This document shows positions 46,802-57,521 of a DNA stretch of 64,000 nt, piece after piece (positions within the stretch are counted from its first letter, which is position 1; each line of letters opens with the position of its first letter). The stretch is from NCBI RefSeq assembly GCF_000143415.4, contig NW_003314332.1, positions 119,667-183,666 of the forward strand. Reading direction: 5' to 3'. A program made the translations under genes and the position numbers. Below the pieces are notes generated by a model. That model was given only the letters and a program-made list of their open reading frames with translations, ran no database searches and was not told the DNA's origin. The DNA comes from Selaginella moellendorffii. Taxonomy: Eukaryota > Streptophyta > Lycopodiopsida > Selaginellales > Selaginellaceae.

Positions 46802-49800
46802 TTACTTTCGGAAGTTGCTGGAGCTCTCCATGGAAGAGGACGTGACTTTGCGAGCTCGCAGACGAAGGCCCGGCACCACAGATGCCACTGCCTGGATTGT
46901 TGGCAAAAGTATAGCCCGGCGCTGTTGGAGCATTGAGATTTTCTGCGTCAAAAGCTGTGCCTTGTCCCTGGATCCTGGAGCAAAGCCAAACGAGAAAAGA
47001 CTGAGAAGACTTTTTGGATGAAAAGATAACAAGCACTACCTGACCCGTTCCTTTCCAGCACCAGCGCAAGCTCCGCTCTCTTTTCAACCAGCTCGGCTCT
47101 CAAGTCTTCGAAGCCGGCGAGAAGATGGTCCATCCACGCAACTTCGTCCGCGATAACGTGTGAGAACTCGGTCTCGGAGGAGTCAAGGCACGCCAGAAAC
47201 TCCAGAGAAGGTGCTGTTGCCGTCGCTGTCCTGGTGAGAAGTTCCTTGGAGTCCTTGTTGAGTCGCTTTTGGAGCAAGAGGTATGGATCGCTATCGTCCG
47301 GTCTGGTTGGGAGTGAGAAAGAAGGCAAGTAGTCCCGGGTCCCAGATTGTGCGGACAAGCTGGAAGAATCGAAAGCTGGAGACTGTGAGAGTAAGGAGTG
47401 TCTTACGTCGGTGAGTGGCAAGGCAGGCCTTCGAGGAGGTGGACGCAAGCGTCCATTCTTCATGCCTTTGGAATCGTTTTCAAACTGTTCTAGCAGCTCC
47501 GTTCCAGTGGTCTCTCTAGATCCAGGTAAGTCCGGCACTTTCACTGCGTGGTCTTGCTGCTGCTGTGGACTCAGGCTTTGGGACTTCCTGCAAAAAGGAC
47601 GATGAAGCGTACTGCAAATCAAAGCGTATCTGACGTACCTGACTGAACTCTTCGACTTTTGGACTTGAAACCATCCCAGGAATGCAAGTCTTTGGAGAAG
47701 TTTGGTGTAGAAAACTCCGGCTTCATGCTTGGACGATGATGGCGCTTGTAGATTGTGCCACGCGCGGAGAACAGCTCGAGCACTGTGCTCTCTACAGAAA
47801 ATCTCGGCCTTCTCGTACTTGCGACTCTTTGTTACACCATCTCGTACAAACCGTTGCCAGAGCTTCCATGTGTTGGCTAGCCTCGACGAATCCAGTAACT
47901 CCATGAGCTCCTCACATTGTTGTTCCATTGCCATCTTTCTCCTTTTGCGTCCTCGGAAAAAACTTATCCAAGCAGAAAATCCCTTCCTAATAACCAGTTC
48001 AACCCGTCCATCTCTTGCTTTGTCTATCATATCTCTCTTTCTCTTTGAAGCCGAGCTGAATTCCATCCACCTGTGAAATATCCCTTTCAATCTAAAGCCC
48101 CTCCACTGTCTAGAAGCCAATCCCTGTTTCTCTTGGCGCGACTTGTTCCAGTAACAATAATCTATCCACCGGTACAAGGAGTTCATTGCAGTGCCAGACT
48201 CCCAGTGCTTCGTTGCTAAGCTTTTACACCTTTGTTTGGAAGCTTTCGACGTTTTGTACCGCAGCCACCATCTCATGCAGCTTCGTACCCTGTAAAACGT
48301 CCAGTACCTCACTGCCTTATTTTGTTGCGCTCGTCGAAACTTGATAGAAAAATGATACTTTATCCAGCATTGCAGGGATTCATGCAGGATATTAAATAGT
48401 ACTTTGTCGCGATAGAACGTGTCGATGGTTAGCTTGGCTGAAGAACGTGACTTTGCTAGTTTCGACCAAGCACATAAGATGTGCCTCTGCAGAAACAGAC
48501 AGTCATGATCTTCAAGTTCGAATAAATTCTCTAAACTACCTGTTTTTTCCTCTTGAAATGGCTGTCCACAACAAGAAAAAGCGTGTCTTTTTCAAGCAGG
48601 GAATCCACGGAACTTTCGCTTTCTAAAAGGATAAGGGTTAGAGCAAGACGAAAGAAAACAGTGACAAGCCTGCCTACCTGAATCTGAGACAGAAAGAGAT
48701 TTCCGTCTCGAGTACCAAAAATGGAAACACATTGATAAATTTTTAAGCCGCCGTGCCTCGGTTATCGATGCCTTCTCGTGCTTCAGTACCAGGAAATAAT
48801 TCCATGCCCGCAAGGCGAATCTCTGTCGGCTAAAGTTCCACTTAGCATAAGCGACTTTTTTGTAGAACTCCTTCTTTTGCTTTTCCTGACGAGCCATTTT
48901 CCAGTCACTGAAACACCTTGACAGCGATGAAATCATATGGTAATGAATGGCCGTGCACATATGTTTCTGATGCATGAGACGCGTATCAGCGTACTCGCGC
49001 CATGAGAACATTATGTTCCTTGTCTTCCTGGCTGAAAAAGACGTTGAGGAAGAACAAAAAAATGAGTAAGCACTGGGCATACCTGACCATGACAGAGAGA
49101 AATAAATCTGACAAGCTCGAAGCCTTTTCCGGCGTCTGACGAAGTTCCTCCATGGTCTAAAATGTCTTCGGGACAGACATATCGGAAATAACAGCTCCAC
49201 ATTCCTGGCTATGGCTGCGTTCTCTTTGGCAGCGTCCCTCCAGTGAAGAAACGCATTCCTACAGGGTTTGGTTTCTTAGCCTGCTTTCCAGTGCTGATTA
49301 TTAGAGTGATTCATTTGGTCCGAGTTTTAGAGTTCTGCTATGTGCTTTTGTTACCATTGAGCGCGAGCTTCCCAGATCCTCCACACTTTCAAAGCTAGAA
49401 TTCTCTAAAACCAAAACAAAGTCATCAGTTCTCTACTGATTCTCTAGCTTCTTACCGATCGAGCAGCGTATTTCCACTGCTCAGTCACGATCCTCGCCAA
49501 TCTTCTCCGGTGCCGTCGATACGCTCTTGAAAACGAAAGAAAAAAACAAGATGATCACACCAGAAGAATAAAAGTTACTTACTTCTTTTCTTGTTGTAGC
49601 GAGGCAACCGAAACTCCCGAAGAGAAACTAGGCGTGACTGAGAAAAGCGATGAGAATGTGGGAGAAGTAACGAATCCCACAGCGCTAGACTCTTCGGACG
49701 CGATCGCTTCGCCGGAATCCATTCTCGAGGTGGAGCGATCGTCGGAATCCTCCCTGCTGAGCTCGGAGCTCCCAGACCCATCTCCCTCTTCTTGGATCTT

Positions 49801-49809
49801 GCGCTTCAT
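46802..49809 (-). CDS. Sfi1-like Trp-repeat (putative centrin-binding) protein
   Basis: Multi-exon gene for a long, basic, helical protein with at least a dozen degenerate Trp-containing repeats spaced about 30-35 residues apart. Examples are FSWREYADTR, CFSDWKMARQEKQ, ALRAWNYFLVLKHEK, RYWTFYRVRS, LYRWIDYCYW, IFHRWMEFSS, FSAWISFFRGRK, TWKLWQRFVR and LRAWHNL. This matches the Sfi1 repeat that binds centrins along a long helix in spindle-pole, centriolar and basal-body structures. The N-terminus (KRKIQEEGDGSGSSELSRED) is Ser-rich and acidic. The C-terminus ends with a coiled-coil-like segment and KVTSSSMESSSNFRK. In a plant this would fit basal bodies of motile sperm (inference). ATG 49809 lies 65 bp from the divergent CSN7 start. 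Not every internal splice site was resolved. Confidence 0.75.
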
Positions 49810-49873
49810 CCAAAAACGCAAAGATTGATCTAAAACTAGGGCTAGGGTTTACAGTTTTTACGGTCCAAGAGCT
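49810..49873. promoter_or_regulatory. 64-bp bidirectional promoter with telo-box
   Basis: The gap between the Sfi1-like and CSN7 start codons contains CTAGGGCTAGGGTTTAC at about 49838-49854, a telo-box-type motif. The region is too short for two separate core promoters. Confidence 0.6.
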
Positions 49874-51151
49874 ATGGAGGTCGAGGAGCGCCAAAGCGAG
49901 CTCGTGGAGCAGTTCGTGATGCTCGCCAAGAGCGCGCGCGGCCGGGCGGCGGCGGAGCTCATCGCGCACGCAACCTCACATCCGTCGCTCTTCGCCTTTG
50001 CGGAGCTTCTGGCGATGCCGCACATCGGCGAGGTTTGTGTTCTATCGATCAATTCGAGCCCTTTCCTTACGGTTTTCGCGTTTCTTTCTGGAATAGCTTC
50101 AAGGCACTGAGCATTCGAGCTCGCTAGACGTTCTCAAGCTCTTCGCTCACGGCACTTGGAGCGATTATAAGTGTGAGTGGATTATTTTTCTTTGGAGTGG
50201 AGCTAAAAAGAGTTCTTCCACAGGCAATGCCTCTAACTTGCCGCAGCTTCTTCCACAACAGCAGCTAAAGTTGAAGCAGCTCACTGTTCTAACTCTTGCC
50301 GAGACCACGAAGGTAAACTTTGAGCTATGAAGTTTTTCTTCCTTTTGGACGACTCACATTGTTCTCTAGGTTCTTCCATACGATCTTTTGATGCGGGAAC
50401 TGGATGTTTCGAATGTAAGGGACCTGGAAGATTTGCTCATCAACGACTGCATGTACGCTGTGGGTGAACTGGCTACGGGCATTTTTTCCAAGTTTCTTAC
50501 ATGGTTTTTTTTCTTTCGGACTTTGCAGGGCATCGTAAGAGGGAAGCTCGATCAATGTCGCCGCTGTTTTGAAGTACTGAGAATGCCAATGTAAAATTCG
50601 TTCCCAGTACGAAGTAGTGTTTATTCTTATTTTCTCGTTTTGCAGGTGAGCTTTGCCGCTGGGAGGGATTTGAGGCCCGGTCAGCTGGAGAACATGATGC
50701 AGACTCTGGAAAACTGGTAATCACTAGTCATTCAACTTGAGCTTTTCTCATTCCTTGTTTCCATTTTTTTCGATTCTTCAGGCTGGCAAAGTCGGAATTC
50801 CTTCTCAGCAACATCCAAGAGAAGATCAAGTGGGCCGATGGAATGAACGAGAGTGACAAACGGCACAAGAAGGAAGTGGAAGAGAAACAAGAGGAAGTCA
50901 GGAAGAGTGTCAAGGTATCCTCGTTTAATCTTTGCAGCTTCAAAAACAAACTTTGCTGTGAATGAATGAATAGGCCGAGCTCGAACTTCGCGGCCACCAG
51001 GAGCTCGCCTACATGGAATCCGGCCCACTGGTTGTAAACTACATGGACGAAGAGCGTGCTCGACCAAAGAGGTAGGCTCTCTTCGATTTTGCAAAGTTTT
51101 CTCTAGTAGTGTGGAAGATTTATTTGCTTCTTCATGCGCAGAAGGCGATAG
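49874..51151 (+). CDS. CSN7: COP9 signalosome subunit 7
   Basis: PCI-domain subunit of the COP9 signalosome, which removes NEDD8 from cullin ubiquitin ligases. The exon chain reads: [93 protein letters not shown] (PCI winged-helix core); [36 protein letters not shown]; and a C-terminal coiled coil ([20 protein letters not shown]). The last exons give [16 protein letters not shown] and a basic end. An intron after 51071 joins to RRR-stop at 51151; without that splice the protein simply ends at 51075. Introns are 50-110 bp. Confidence 0.92.
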
Positions 51152-51353
51152 AAATTTTTTCCAGGAAGAAGAAAAAAAGAGAGACTCGCTCGTTCGTACT
51201 ACCTAGGCTGCTCTAGCTGAATTTTTGGAAAACCTTCTCTATGGCTCTAAAATTCTTTTCTAAGTTTGAAATTTGGCGGGAAGAGTTCTTGACTCGACAC
51301 GTGTTGTGGTATCCGCCGTTGGATCTTTTGAAGAACCCTAGCTTATCTAGCTT

Positions 51354-53801
51354 ATGGAGGAAGCGAGGAGCGCTGGAAGGCATGGCAAGATCGCGCTCAA
51401 GGAGCTCACGCAGTCGCCCGGGAGGTATTTGCTTCTTAGTCCCAACGATGATGGCCTCGAGCGCCGCCAAGCGCGGCTTGCTCGAGCTCAAAAGAGGAGG
51501 TCGCTTGCGTTTGGCGAGGGCGAAGGCGGAGAGGGATCTCCTGCTCTTCCTGAGAATCCTTCGCGGAGCGAGCAGATTCTCACGCCAGACCAGGTTTTGG
51601 AGCTTCTCAATAACTGCATCAAGCTTGCCGCTGAGAATGTAGGCCGATTTCTTTCATCTGCTGTGGGGGTTTGTGACGATTTCTCTTCCTCTTCCAGAAA
51701 ATTAACCAGCAGAACACTTGGGATCTCAAGCTCATAGATTATCTTCCTCACATTGTCAAGGCTGACAACAATGAGGACACACAAACGAATTTTCAAAAGG
51801 TTTGGTCTGGTCGTTCTCTCTATTATAATTTTTTTGCTTCTTTCTTGTTCTTGATGCTTGATCTGGTTAACTCTAGGCTAGCTGCACGTTGGAAGCCAGC
51901 GCCAAAATCTATTCTTGTCGAGTGGACTCCGTCCACACGGAAACTTATAAAGTTCTGGGAGGCCTTCATCGAAGTGCCAAAGAGAAAAATGGTACATATG
52001 CCTCATCTCTACGGCATTTTGATATTCTTTTTTTGGCAGACACGCCCGAGGCTTGTGAAAACGGTGGTGGTACTGAGCAGCAGCATGAACACCACAAAAG
52101 AAAGGATTGTCACAAACAAACTTTAGAGTCTTATGAGAGCTTGAATGTGAAGCATTTTGATGGTATGGTGAGCAAGCTCAGCTTTCATTTCCTATGATTC
52201 TTGGCAATGATATTTCTGTTTTCAGCTGCTATGAATGTGGATCCTCTATTTCATCAAACATCAGCACAGTTTGATGAGGGTGGAGCAAAAGGTCTTCTTC
52301 TTAACACCCTGAGCGTTTACAGAGGGTGTGAGATTTTATTCGACTCTCAAGATATCCCGGAGAAATGTATGAAAGTCGAGCTGCCAAAAGATCCAGCTAG
52401 AATTGACTTATCATTTGCGTCAGGTATGTAAAACTTTGTGCTACGTTTTCCTACCGGATGCTGCAGCCTAAGTCTGTCTCTCTTTTGTGTCAGATGTGAT
52501 TGAAAAAATGCTTTCGATAAAGGATATAGAAATATCTCCTTCTCTTTCTGAAATTGTGCAGCTTATCGATGATCCTCTTCGCAAAGCTGCCATCTTGGAT
52601 GCTGAGTTTTCAACGTTCGAAGCATATCATCCAGAAGAAGACGCACAAAATGACGGATACGCAAGTCCACACTCAACCATTGATGCAGAGCCCATGTATG
52701 ACGATGGCCCGAATGATGGATACGCAAGTCCGGCGTCCACAACGTCCAACTCGCCCCAAGAGGATGGCTTGCACGGATCGGTTGAATATCTTTCGTGCGA
52801 TCCAGAAGACACGATCGATTGGCTGAAAGAGGGCCTGGGCATCCCCAGCGGGAAAAACTTTTGGGCCGGGGCTGACTACTGGAAATTTACGAGGCCAAAA
52901 GGCAAGTATCTTTACGTCCTTGCTTCTTGTTTTCTGATTGATTTCAACAGATGATACGTCGGAGGCTACGGAAAAGAAACCAACCAAGAAGAAAAAGGAG
53001 CCTTTTTCTATAATCTATACTTGTGCTCCCGAAATGGAAACGCACGCATTCGCCAAGCCTCGTGACTTACGAGCAAATCTGCTGCCACAATCAAGGCAAT
53101 CTGCGAGCACGACACTACCCGAGGATTTACGATATGAAGCTGATGATCTGCTTCGACTTTTCCTGCGACCTTCAAAGATGGTAGGCCATTCTGATTTTTC
53201 CACTCAGTTTCTTCATTATATGCTTTCAGCTTATACGGCCACGCTCTAAGTCGAAAGTCGACAACGCCTCGGAAGGTTGGGGCGGCGACGCTGGAGACTT
53301 CTGGGACGGTGGGAACATCCACAGCGATGTTGAAGACAACAACACGGATGAGTTAGTTGTCCAGCCAAGAAAGGTACTTGCAGCATTTCTTCTCGGTCTG
53401 AATGTGCTGAGAACTTCCACAGGTTCAAAGAATCGAAGTAAACTACGACAAAACCTCCAAGCAAGTTGACGTGCGTGCATTGAAACAGAGCATCTGGGAC
53501 CATCTCCAACACGAGGCCACAACCGAGCTCCAAGAGGTTCTTTCTTTTCTTTCTCTTTGAGCCGGAGAGTAAATCGTCCCTGGAAACTCAACAGGACATC
53601 GACACCGAAGGTCACGGGATCATACACTTCAGCAACGTGCTGAGCAAAATCCCGGGCGACTGCGCTGCGAGTGCCGATCCAGGAGACTTATCCGTCCACC
53701 TCTGCTTCATTTGCCTGCTCCATTTAGCAAACGAGCACGGACTGGTGATCAAGGGGTGTTCAACCATGGACGAGCTACTGATCGAGAACGTACGCCACTA
53801 A
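51354..53801 (+). CDS. CAP-H: Condensin complex subunit 2 (CAP-H, Barren/kleisin)
   Basis: Kleisin subunit of condensin I, which bridges SMC2 and SMC4 and compacts mitotic chromosomes. Family blocks across about ten exons are: NNCIKLAAENKINQQNTWDL and KLIDYLPHIVK; TNFQKASCTLEASAKIYSCR, VDSVHTETYKVLGGLHR (the conserved Barren core); DPLFHQTSAQFDEGGAKGLL and LSVYRGCEILFDS; GKNFWAGADYWKFTRPK; RYEADDLLRLFLRPSK; and the C-terminal winged helix NYDKTSKQVDVRALKQSIW. The last block is HLCFICLLHLANEHGLVIKG before the stop at 53799-53801. The ATG at 51354 follows a telo-box-like AACCCTAGC. An internal pair of near-identical segments (NDGYASPHST and NDGYASPAST) lies in the acidic linker. Confidence 0.93.
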
Positions 53802-53844
53802 AGCGAGGTAAAGCCTTCGAGTTCTTTAAAGTAAACTTCTATCC

Positions 53845-54060
53845 GGTTGTTCCAGCTACATTGCGATCCGGCGGAGTTCGTTGTATTCTTCCTGGGTGAT
53901 GGTCCAGCGCAAGCCATCGCCCAGTTTACACAATTCAACCTTGCCACCCGACTCATCACCACAAAACAAACCAGGACCCTCGTTGGTGGTGGTTTGGTTC
54001 CTGTTATTAGCAGAGATTGCCTAAGGTGGATGACGAGGGCAACAAGACTGGAGGCGCGAC
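53845..54060 (-). pseudogene. Fragment of an unidentified gene family, also at 60260-60496
   Basis: The minus strand reads NEGPGLFCGDESGGKVELCK followed by LGDGLRWTITQEEYNELRRI and a stop. A related plus-strand segment at 60260-60496 reads NNEVPGLFSNLPAVTSRDPV, then GEVEVWKLDGSLRWTITQED. The shared nucleotide core is GCTTGCGCTGGAC(A/C)ATCACC. The copy here lacks about 100 bp relative to the other. I do not recognise the family. Confidence 0.55.
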
Positions 54061-54365
54061 GAATGCGCAAAACTGTGAGCTTTGTTTCCTTAACGAACCT
54101 TTCAAGTCTATATAACCCGGTGGAGATTTTACTCTGTCCAGGACCAATGTTCTTCCTTCGCATGATTGGATCGCAATCGATCTGTTCTTAGGTGTTTGTG
54201 CTCTCTTTGCAAAGCTCTCTTCGCGAAACTTGGTTTGATCACCCTACGTTTTCTATCATGGGATCAAAGATGACACAGCCTTTATGCGACACGTTAAAGG
54301 TACTAGAACTTGGTTTGTACGTATAGAGGGACTTCGAAGATACATATCGGATCAGTACTGCAAAC

Positions 54366-54753
54366 TTATTTGACACAGGCGAACTTGAAAGACTTGATTG
54401 GGCTGGAGCTCCCCACTGCACAGACTTCTCGGGTGGAATTCAAGACCGTAGTCGTGCCAAGGCAGTTGGGCAGGCTAAAGAGGAGGCCGAACTGCCCATC
54501 GAAGCTGAATCTATAGCCAAGGGGGATGTCAACCAAGCAAGTGCTGGAGCACGAAGAACCGGCTGTTGATGCAGTGAAGCTTGTTCCGGGATCTTGGCAC
54601 CCCACCGTGAAGACATCCAGCGTGCTGTTTGCTTCGATGCACACCACCAACAGCGAGGCGATGAGCACAAACTTGTGGAGATTTCCCTGCACAATGCGAA
54701 GATCGGGATCAGCAAAAGTCGTCCACTCTACTCTAGAACCCAAAACAAACCAT
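54366..54753 (-). CDS. MiAMP1-like secreted cysteine-rich peptide
   Basis: Small secreted protein of the MiAMP1 (beta-barrelin) type, a plant antimicrobial peptide fold related to gamma-crystallins. The only ATG consistent with the frame is at 54753, followed directly by an intron (54687-54750, GTTTGT to TTGTGCAG); exon 2 is 54366-54686. The product has 107 residues: signal peptide (KFVLIASLLVVCIEA), then six Cys in the MiAMP1-like order (VGCQDPG, SSCSSTC, the YRFSFDGQFGLLF strand block, PNC, VC and a terminal AC). It is divergent from its paralogue at 55299. A start consisting of one codon before an intron is unusual, so an alternative upstream start cannot be excluded. Confidence 0.7.
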
Positions 54754-55298
54754 GTTGACAAGGTGTCGAAAACTTCGAGAGTCTAGCACGAGAGTAGCTG
54801 CCTCTCTTCTTTTATAATGAGTTCTCACGGTTCTAGTTCTATCTTGACTTTCGTGCGTGATCGAGGAAATCATGCTCGCACTCGCGCAGCACGCGAGAAT
54901 TTTATAAAGATTGGTGATCTTTAGGAAACCCGCTGGCGTTGTTCAAGCTTTGAAGGGAATTCGACGATCAATCCAAATGGTCTGGCCAGTTGTAGCGCCA
55001 GTCACGCGAGCTCTCTTGCGTGAGTTACAAAAGTCGACGATCTAGAAAACACCATGCGTAGATTCAGGCATGATCAAGGACTCGCGCAGCGAGCGAGAAA
55101 TTTTATAGCGATGATGATCTGTCATGGACGCACTAGATAAAGCCGCTGGTGTTCTTCAAGCTTTGCAGGGAATTTCGACTATCAATCCAAATGGTTTGGC
55201 CAATTCTAGTGTCAGTCACAGAGTACTCAGTAACTCTCTTGCTTGTGTTTGTGTTTGTGTTTGTGTTCTAGGCGCTGGAGCTGATCAAGAACACCAAG
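54754..55298. other. Divergent intergenic region with duplicated segment
   Basis: Lies between the two MiAMP1-like genes and must hold both promoters. It contains a direct duplication offset by about 200 bp: 54880-55025 and 55080-55240. Shared segments are CTCGCGCAGC, CGCTGG(C/T)GTT(G/C)TTCAAGCTTTG and CAATCCAAATGGT. A (TGTGTT)n run at about 55245-55268 precedes the plus-strand gene. Confidence 0.75.
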
Positions 55299-55613
55299 AT
55301 GGTCAGCCTGCTTCTGGCCCTGGCAGCATCGATCTTAATGATCCATGTTGATGCCAACAGCAGGCTCGATGTTTACACGATTCCAGGCTGCCAAGATCCC
55401 GGACAGAGCTACACGGCCAAGCCGGATCCTTGCACCTCGACCTGTGTGCTCGTTCCAATCAACTATCGCTTCACGTACGATGGCCAGGCCGGGCTCTTCT
55501 TTGACGGCCCAGACTGCAGTGGCGCTTTAACAACAGTCCGCTCGAATGTGTCCTCCTGTGATTTACTGCAAGCGAGTCCACTGAGGAGTGCCAAGTTCTC
55601 CTGCAGAGCATGA
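55299..55613 (+). CDS. MiAMP1-like secreted cysteine-rich peptide
   Basis: Paralogue of the minus-strand gene at 54366-54753. A 104-residue single-exon frame opens with a clean signal peptide (VSLLLALAASILMIHVDA). The mature part has six Cys: PGCQDPGQSY, DPCTSTC, NYRFTYDGQAGLFFDGPDC, SSC and a final SC. The Y-x-F-x-Y-x-G-Q pattern followed by a short Cys-Ser-Gly element is the most diagnostic similarity to MiAMP1. The predicted role is extracellular defence; activity is not shown by the sequence. It is divergently arranged with its paralogue about 545 bp away. Confidence 0.75.
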   Translation: MVSLLLALAASILMIHVDANSRLDVYTIPGCQDPGQSYTAKPDPCTSTCVLVPINYRFTYDGQAGLFFDGPDCSGALTTVRSNVSSCDLLQASPLRSAKFSCRA

Positions 55614-55640
55614 TGAGCATCAAGCCTAGCAAGAAAGTGG

Positions 55641-57449
55641 ATGAAAGTAGTGATCGATGTGCTTCCCAGATCTTTGGACGTGATTATGTCAATGATAAGC
55701 CCAAATGCCGACCTCTTCCAGCGTAGCTTTAGAAGCTCCTTTGCCGAATCGCTGAGAGCTTGCGGCGCTGCCGGGGATCTAGACCGCGCGCGGCGCCTCC
55801 ACGCCGGGATCCTGTCCCTCTCGAGCAGTGCCGATCGCCCAGCAAGCGTCTATCTCTTGAATCTGGTCGTGGAGATGTATGGCCAGTGTGGCAGCGTGCG
55901 CGATGCCAAGGCCGCGTTTGATTCGATCCGGGAGAAGAACCAGTATAGCTGGAACATCCTCATCGCGGCTTTCGCAGCGAATGGAGAGATCGATGAGGCG
56001 CTCGCGGCGTTTGAGAGGGCGCCGAGCGTGAATCTGGTGACCAAGAACAGCATCCTGGGTGCATTTGCCCGGAGTGGGGATCTGGAGAGAGCGAGGAGAT
56101 TCTTCCGGGAGGTGATGCCCTTCCACGACATCGTCTCGTGGACCGCGATGATCACAGCCTGTGGCAGCGCTATTGCCGAGGCTCGAGAGATCTTCGAGAG
56201 GATGCCCGAGAGGAACAAGGTGTCCTGGAATGCGATGCTCGCGGCGCTTGCCTCGGCTGGAGAGATTGGCGATGCCGCTGCGCTCTTCGATCGGATGCCT
56301 GTCAGGGATCTCATCTCCTGGACGGCGATGGTCCAGTGCTGCTGCCTCGGCGGAGATCTTCCATCGGCGAGGAGATACTTCCACCAGATGCCTCGCCACG
56401 ACGCCATCGTCTGGAATGTGATGATCGAAGGCCACGCCCAGCGCGGCGAGCTGGAAGAGGCCAAGGATCTTCTCGACGCGATGCCACACCCCAATGTCAT
56501 CTCTTGGACGAGCCTGGTCACGGCCTACGCTAGGAGCGGCGATCTGGATGGAGCCAGGATGATCTTCGAGAGAATCCCCCGGCACGACCACGACGAGCTC
56601 TCCTGGAACGCGATGATCGCTGCGTATGCGCAGAGTGGCAACGTTGCCGAGGCGGAGGAGCTGATCCAATCCATGCCACAGCCGATCGATGCCGAGAATT
56701 TGGAGGAGCTAGAGGAGAGAATGCGCCATCTGGATCAAGATGATCGGCCTGGGCACGAAGATCTTGAAGAGCCTGGGGTTTCTGCCGGGAGAATCAAGGC
56801 CGCCGCGCCCTGGAACAAGATGATCGCGGCGCTGGTGAAGAAGAATCACCTGGAAGAGGCGCGCTGGGTCTTCGATCGAATGCTAGAGCCGGACATCGCC
56901 TCGTGGACGCTCCTCCTCTCGGCCTACTTCCAGCGCGGCCATCTCCAAGAAGCCCAGAGCATATTCGACGCCATGCCGGCGAGAGATGCCCGGGCATGGA
57001 CGGTCCTCCTGCGGGGATATGCCCAGCTCGGGCATGTCCATCACACGTGGAGGCTCTTCGCCACGTGTCCAAGCCTGGACGCTGTCACGTGGAACGTGGC
57101 CATTGGCGCGCTCGCCTCGAGCGGCTTGCTCGTGGAGGCGGTGGAGCTCTTCTATGGGATGCTCTGCGTGGGAGAAAACCCAAGCGAGGCCACATATGCG
57201 GCAGCGATCAGCGCTTGCGTCCACTTGGGATTGGTGGAGGAATCCCAGCGACAATTCCGAAGCATGGTGTTGGATCTGGGTCGCGCGCCCAATGTGAAGC
57301 TCTACTCGTCCATGGCCGATTTGCTTGGGCGGGCTGGGGAGGTGGCGGCGTCCAAGGAGCTCGTGGAGAGTATGCCATTTGCGAGTGATGCGGTCGTGGA
57401 GGGAGCGATGCTGGGAGCTTGCAAGATCCATGGCGATCACTACGGTTAG
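55641..57449 (+). CDS. Pentatricopeptide repeat protein
   Basis: Intronless frame of 602 residues made largely of short PPR units (RNKVSWNAMLAALASAGEIG, RDLISWTAMVQCC, PNVISWTSLVTAYARSGDLD and so on), flanked by LHAGIL-type starts. It most likely acts on organellar RNA. The array is interrupted at about residues 350-390 by a charged, non-PPR insert (EELEERMRHLDQDDRPGHED). The protein ends abruptly at GAMLGACKIHGDHYG, where related proteins continue into a full E domain, so it is 3'-truncated or a short variant. Three Met codons lie before the first repeat; the first is given. An inverted, decayed copy of its 3' part lies at 61690-62010. Confidence 0.88.
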   Translation: MKVVIDVLPRSLDVIMSMISPNADLFQRSFRSSFAESLRACGAAGDLDRARRLHAGILSLSSSADRPASVYLLNLVVEMYGQCGSVRDAKAAFDSIREKNQYSWNILIAAFAANGEIDEALAAFERAPSVNLVTKNSILGAFARSGDLERARRFFREVMPFHDIVSWTAMITACGSAIAEAREIFERMPERNKVSWNAMLAALASAGEIGDAAALFDRMPVRDLISWTAMVQCCCLGGDLPSARRYFHQMPRHDAIVWNVMIEGHAQRGELEEAKDLLDAMPHPNVISWTSLVTAYARSGDLDGARMIFERIPRHDHDELSWNAMIAAYAQSGNVAEAEELIQSMPQPIDAENLEELEERMRHLDQDDRPGHEDLEEPGVSAGRIKAAAPWNKMIAALVKKNHLEEARWVFDRMLEPDIASWTLLLSAYFQRGHLQEAQSIFDAMPARDARAWTVLLRGYAQLGHVHHTWRLFATCPSLDAVTWNVAIGALASSGLLVEAVELFYGMLCVGENPSEATYAAAISACVHLGLVEESQRQFRSMVLDLGRAPNVKLYSSMADLLGRAGEVAASKELVESMPFASDAVVEGAMLGACKIHGDHYG

Positions 57450-57521
57450 CCGTTAAGTTCCAATTCAGCTGAAACTTTCATGCTCTGGAGAGGAGATGTC
57501 AGTTGCTACACCTGGATTTGA

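Noticed and set aside
55779-56669. Minus-strand frame of 296 codons
   Set aside because: Antisense of the PPR gene at 55641-57449, whose repeats fix the true strand.
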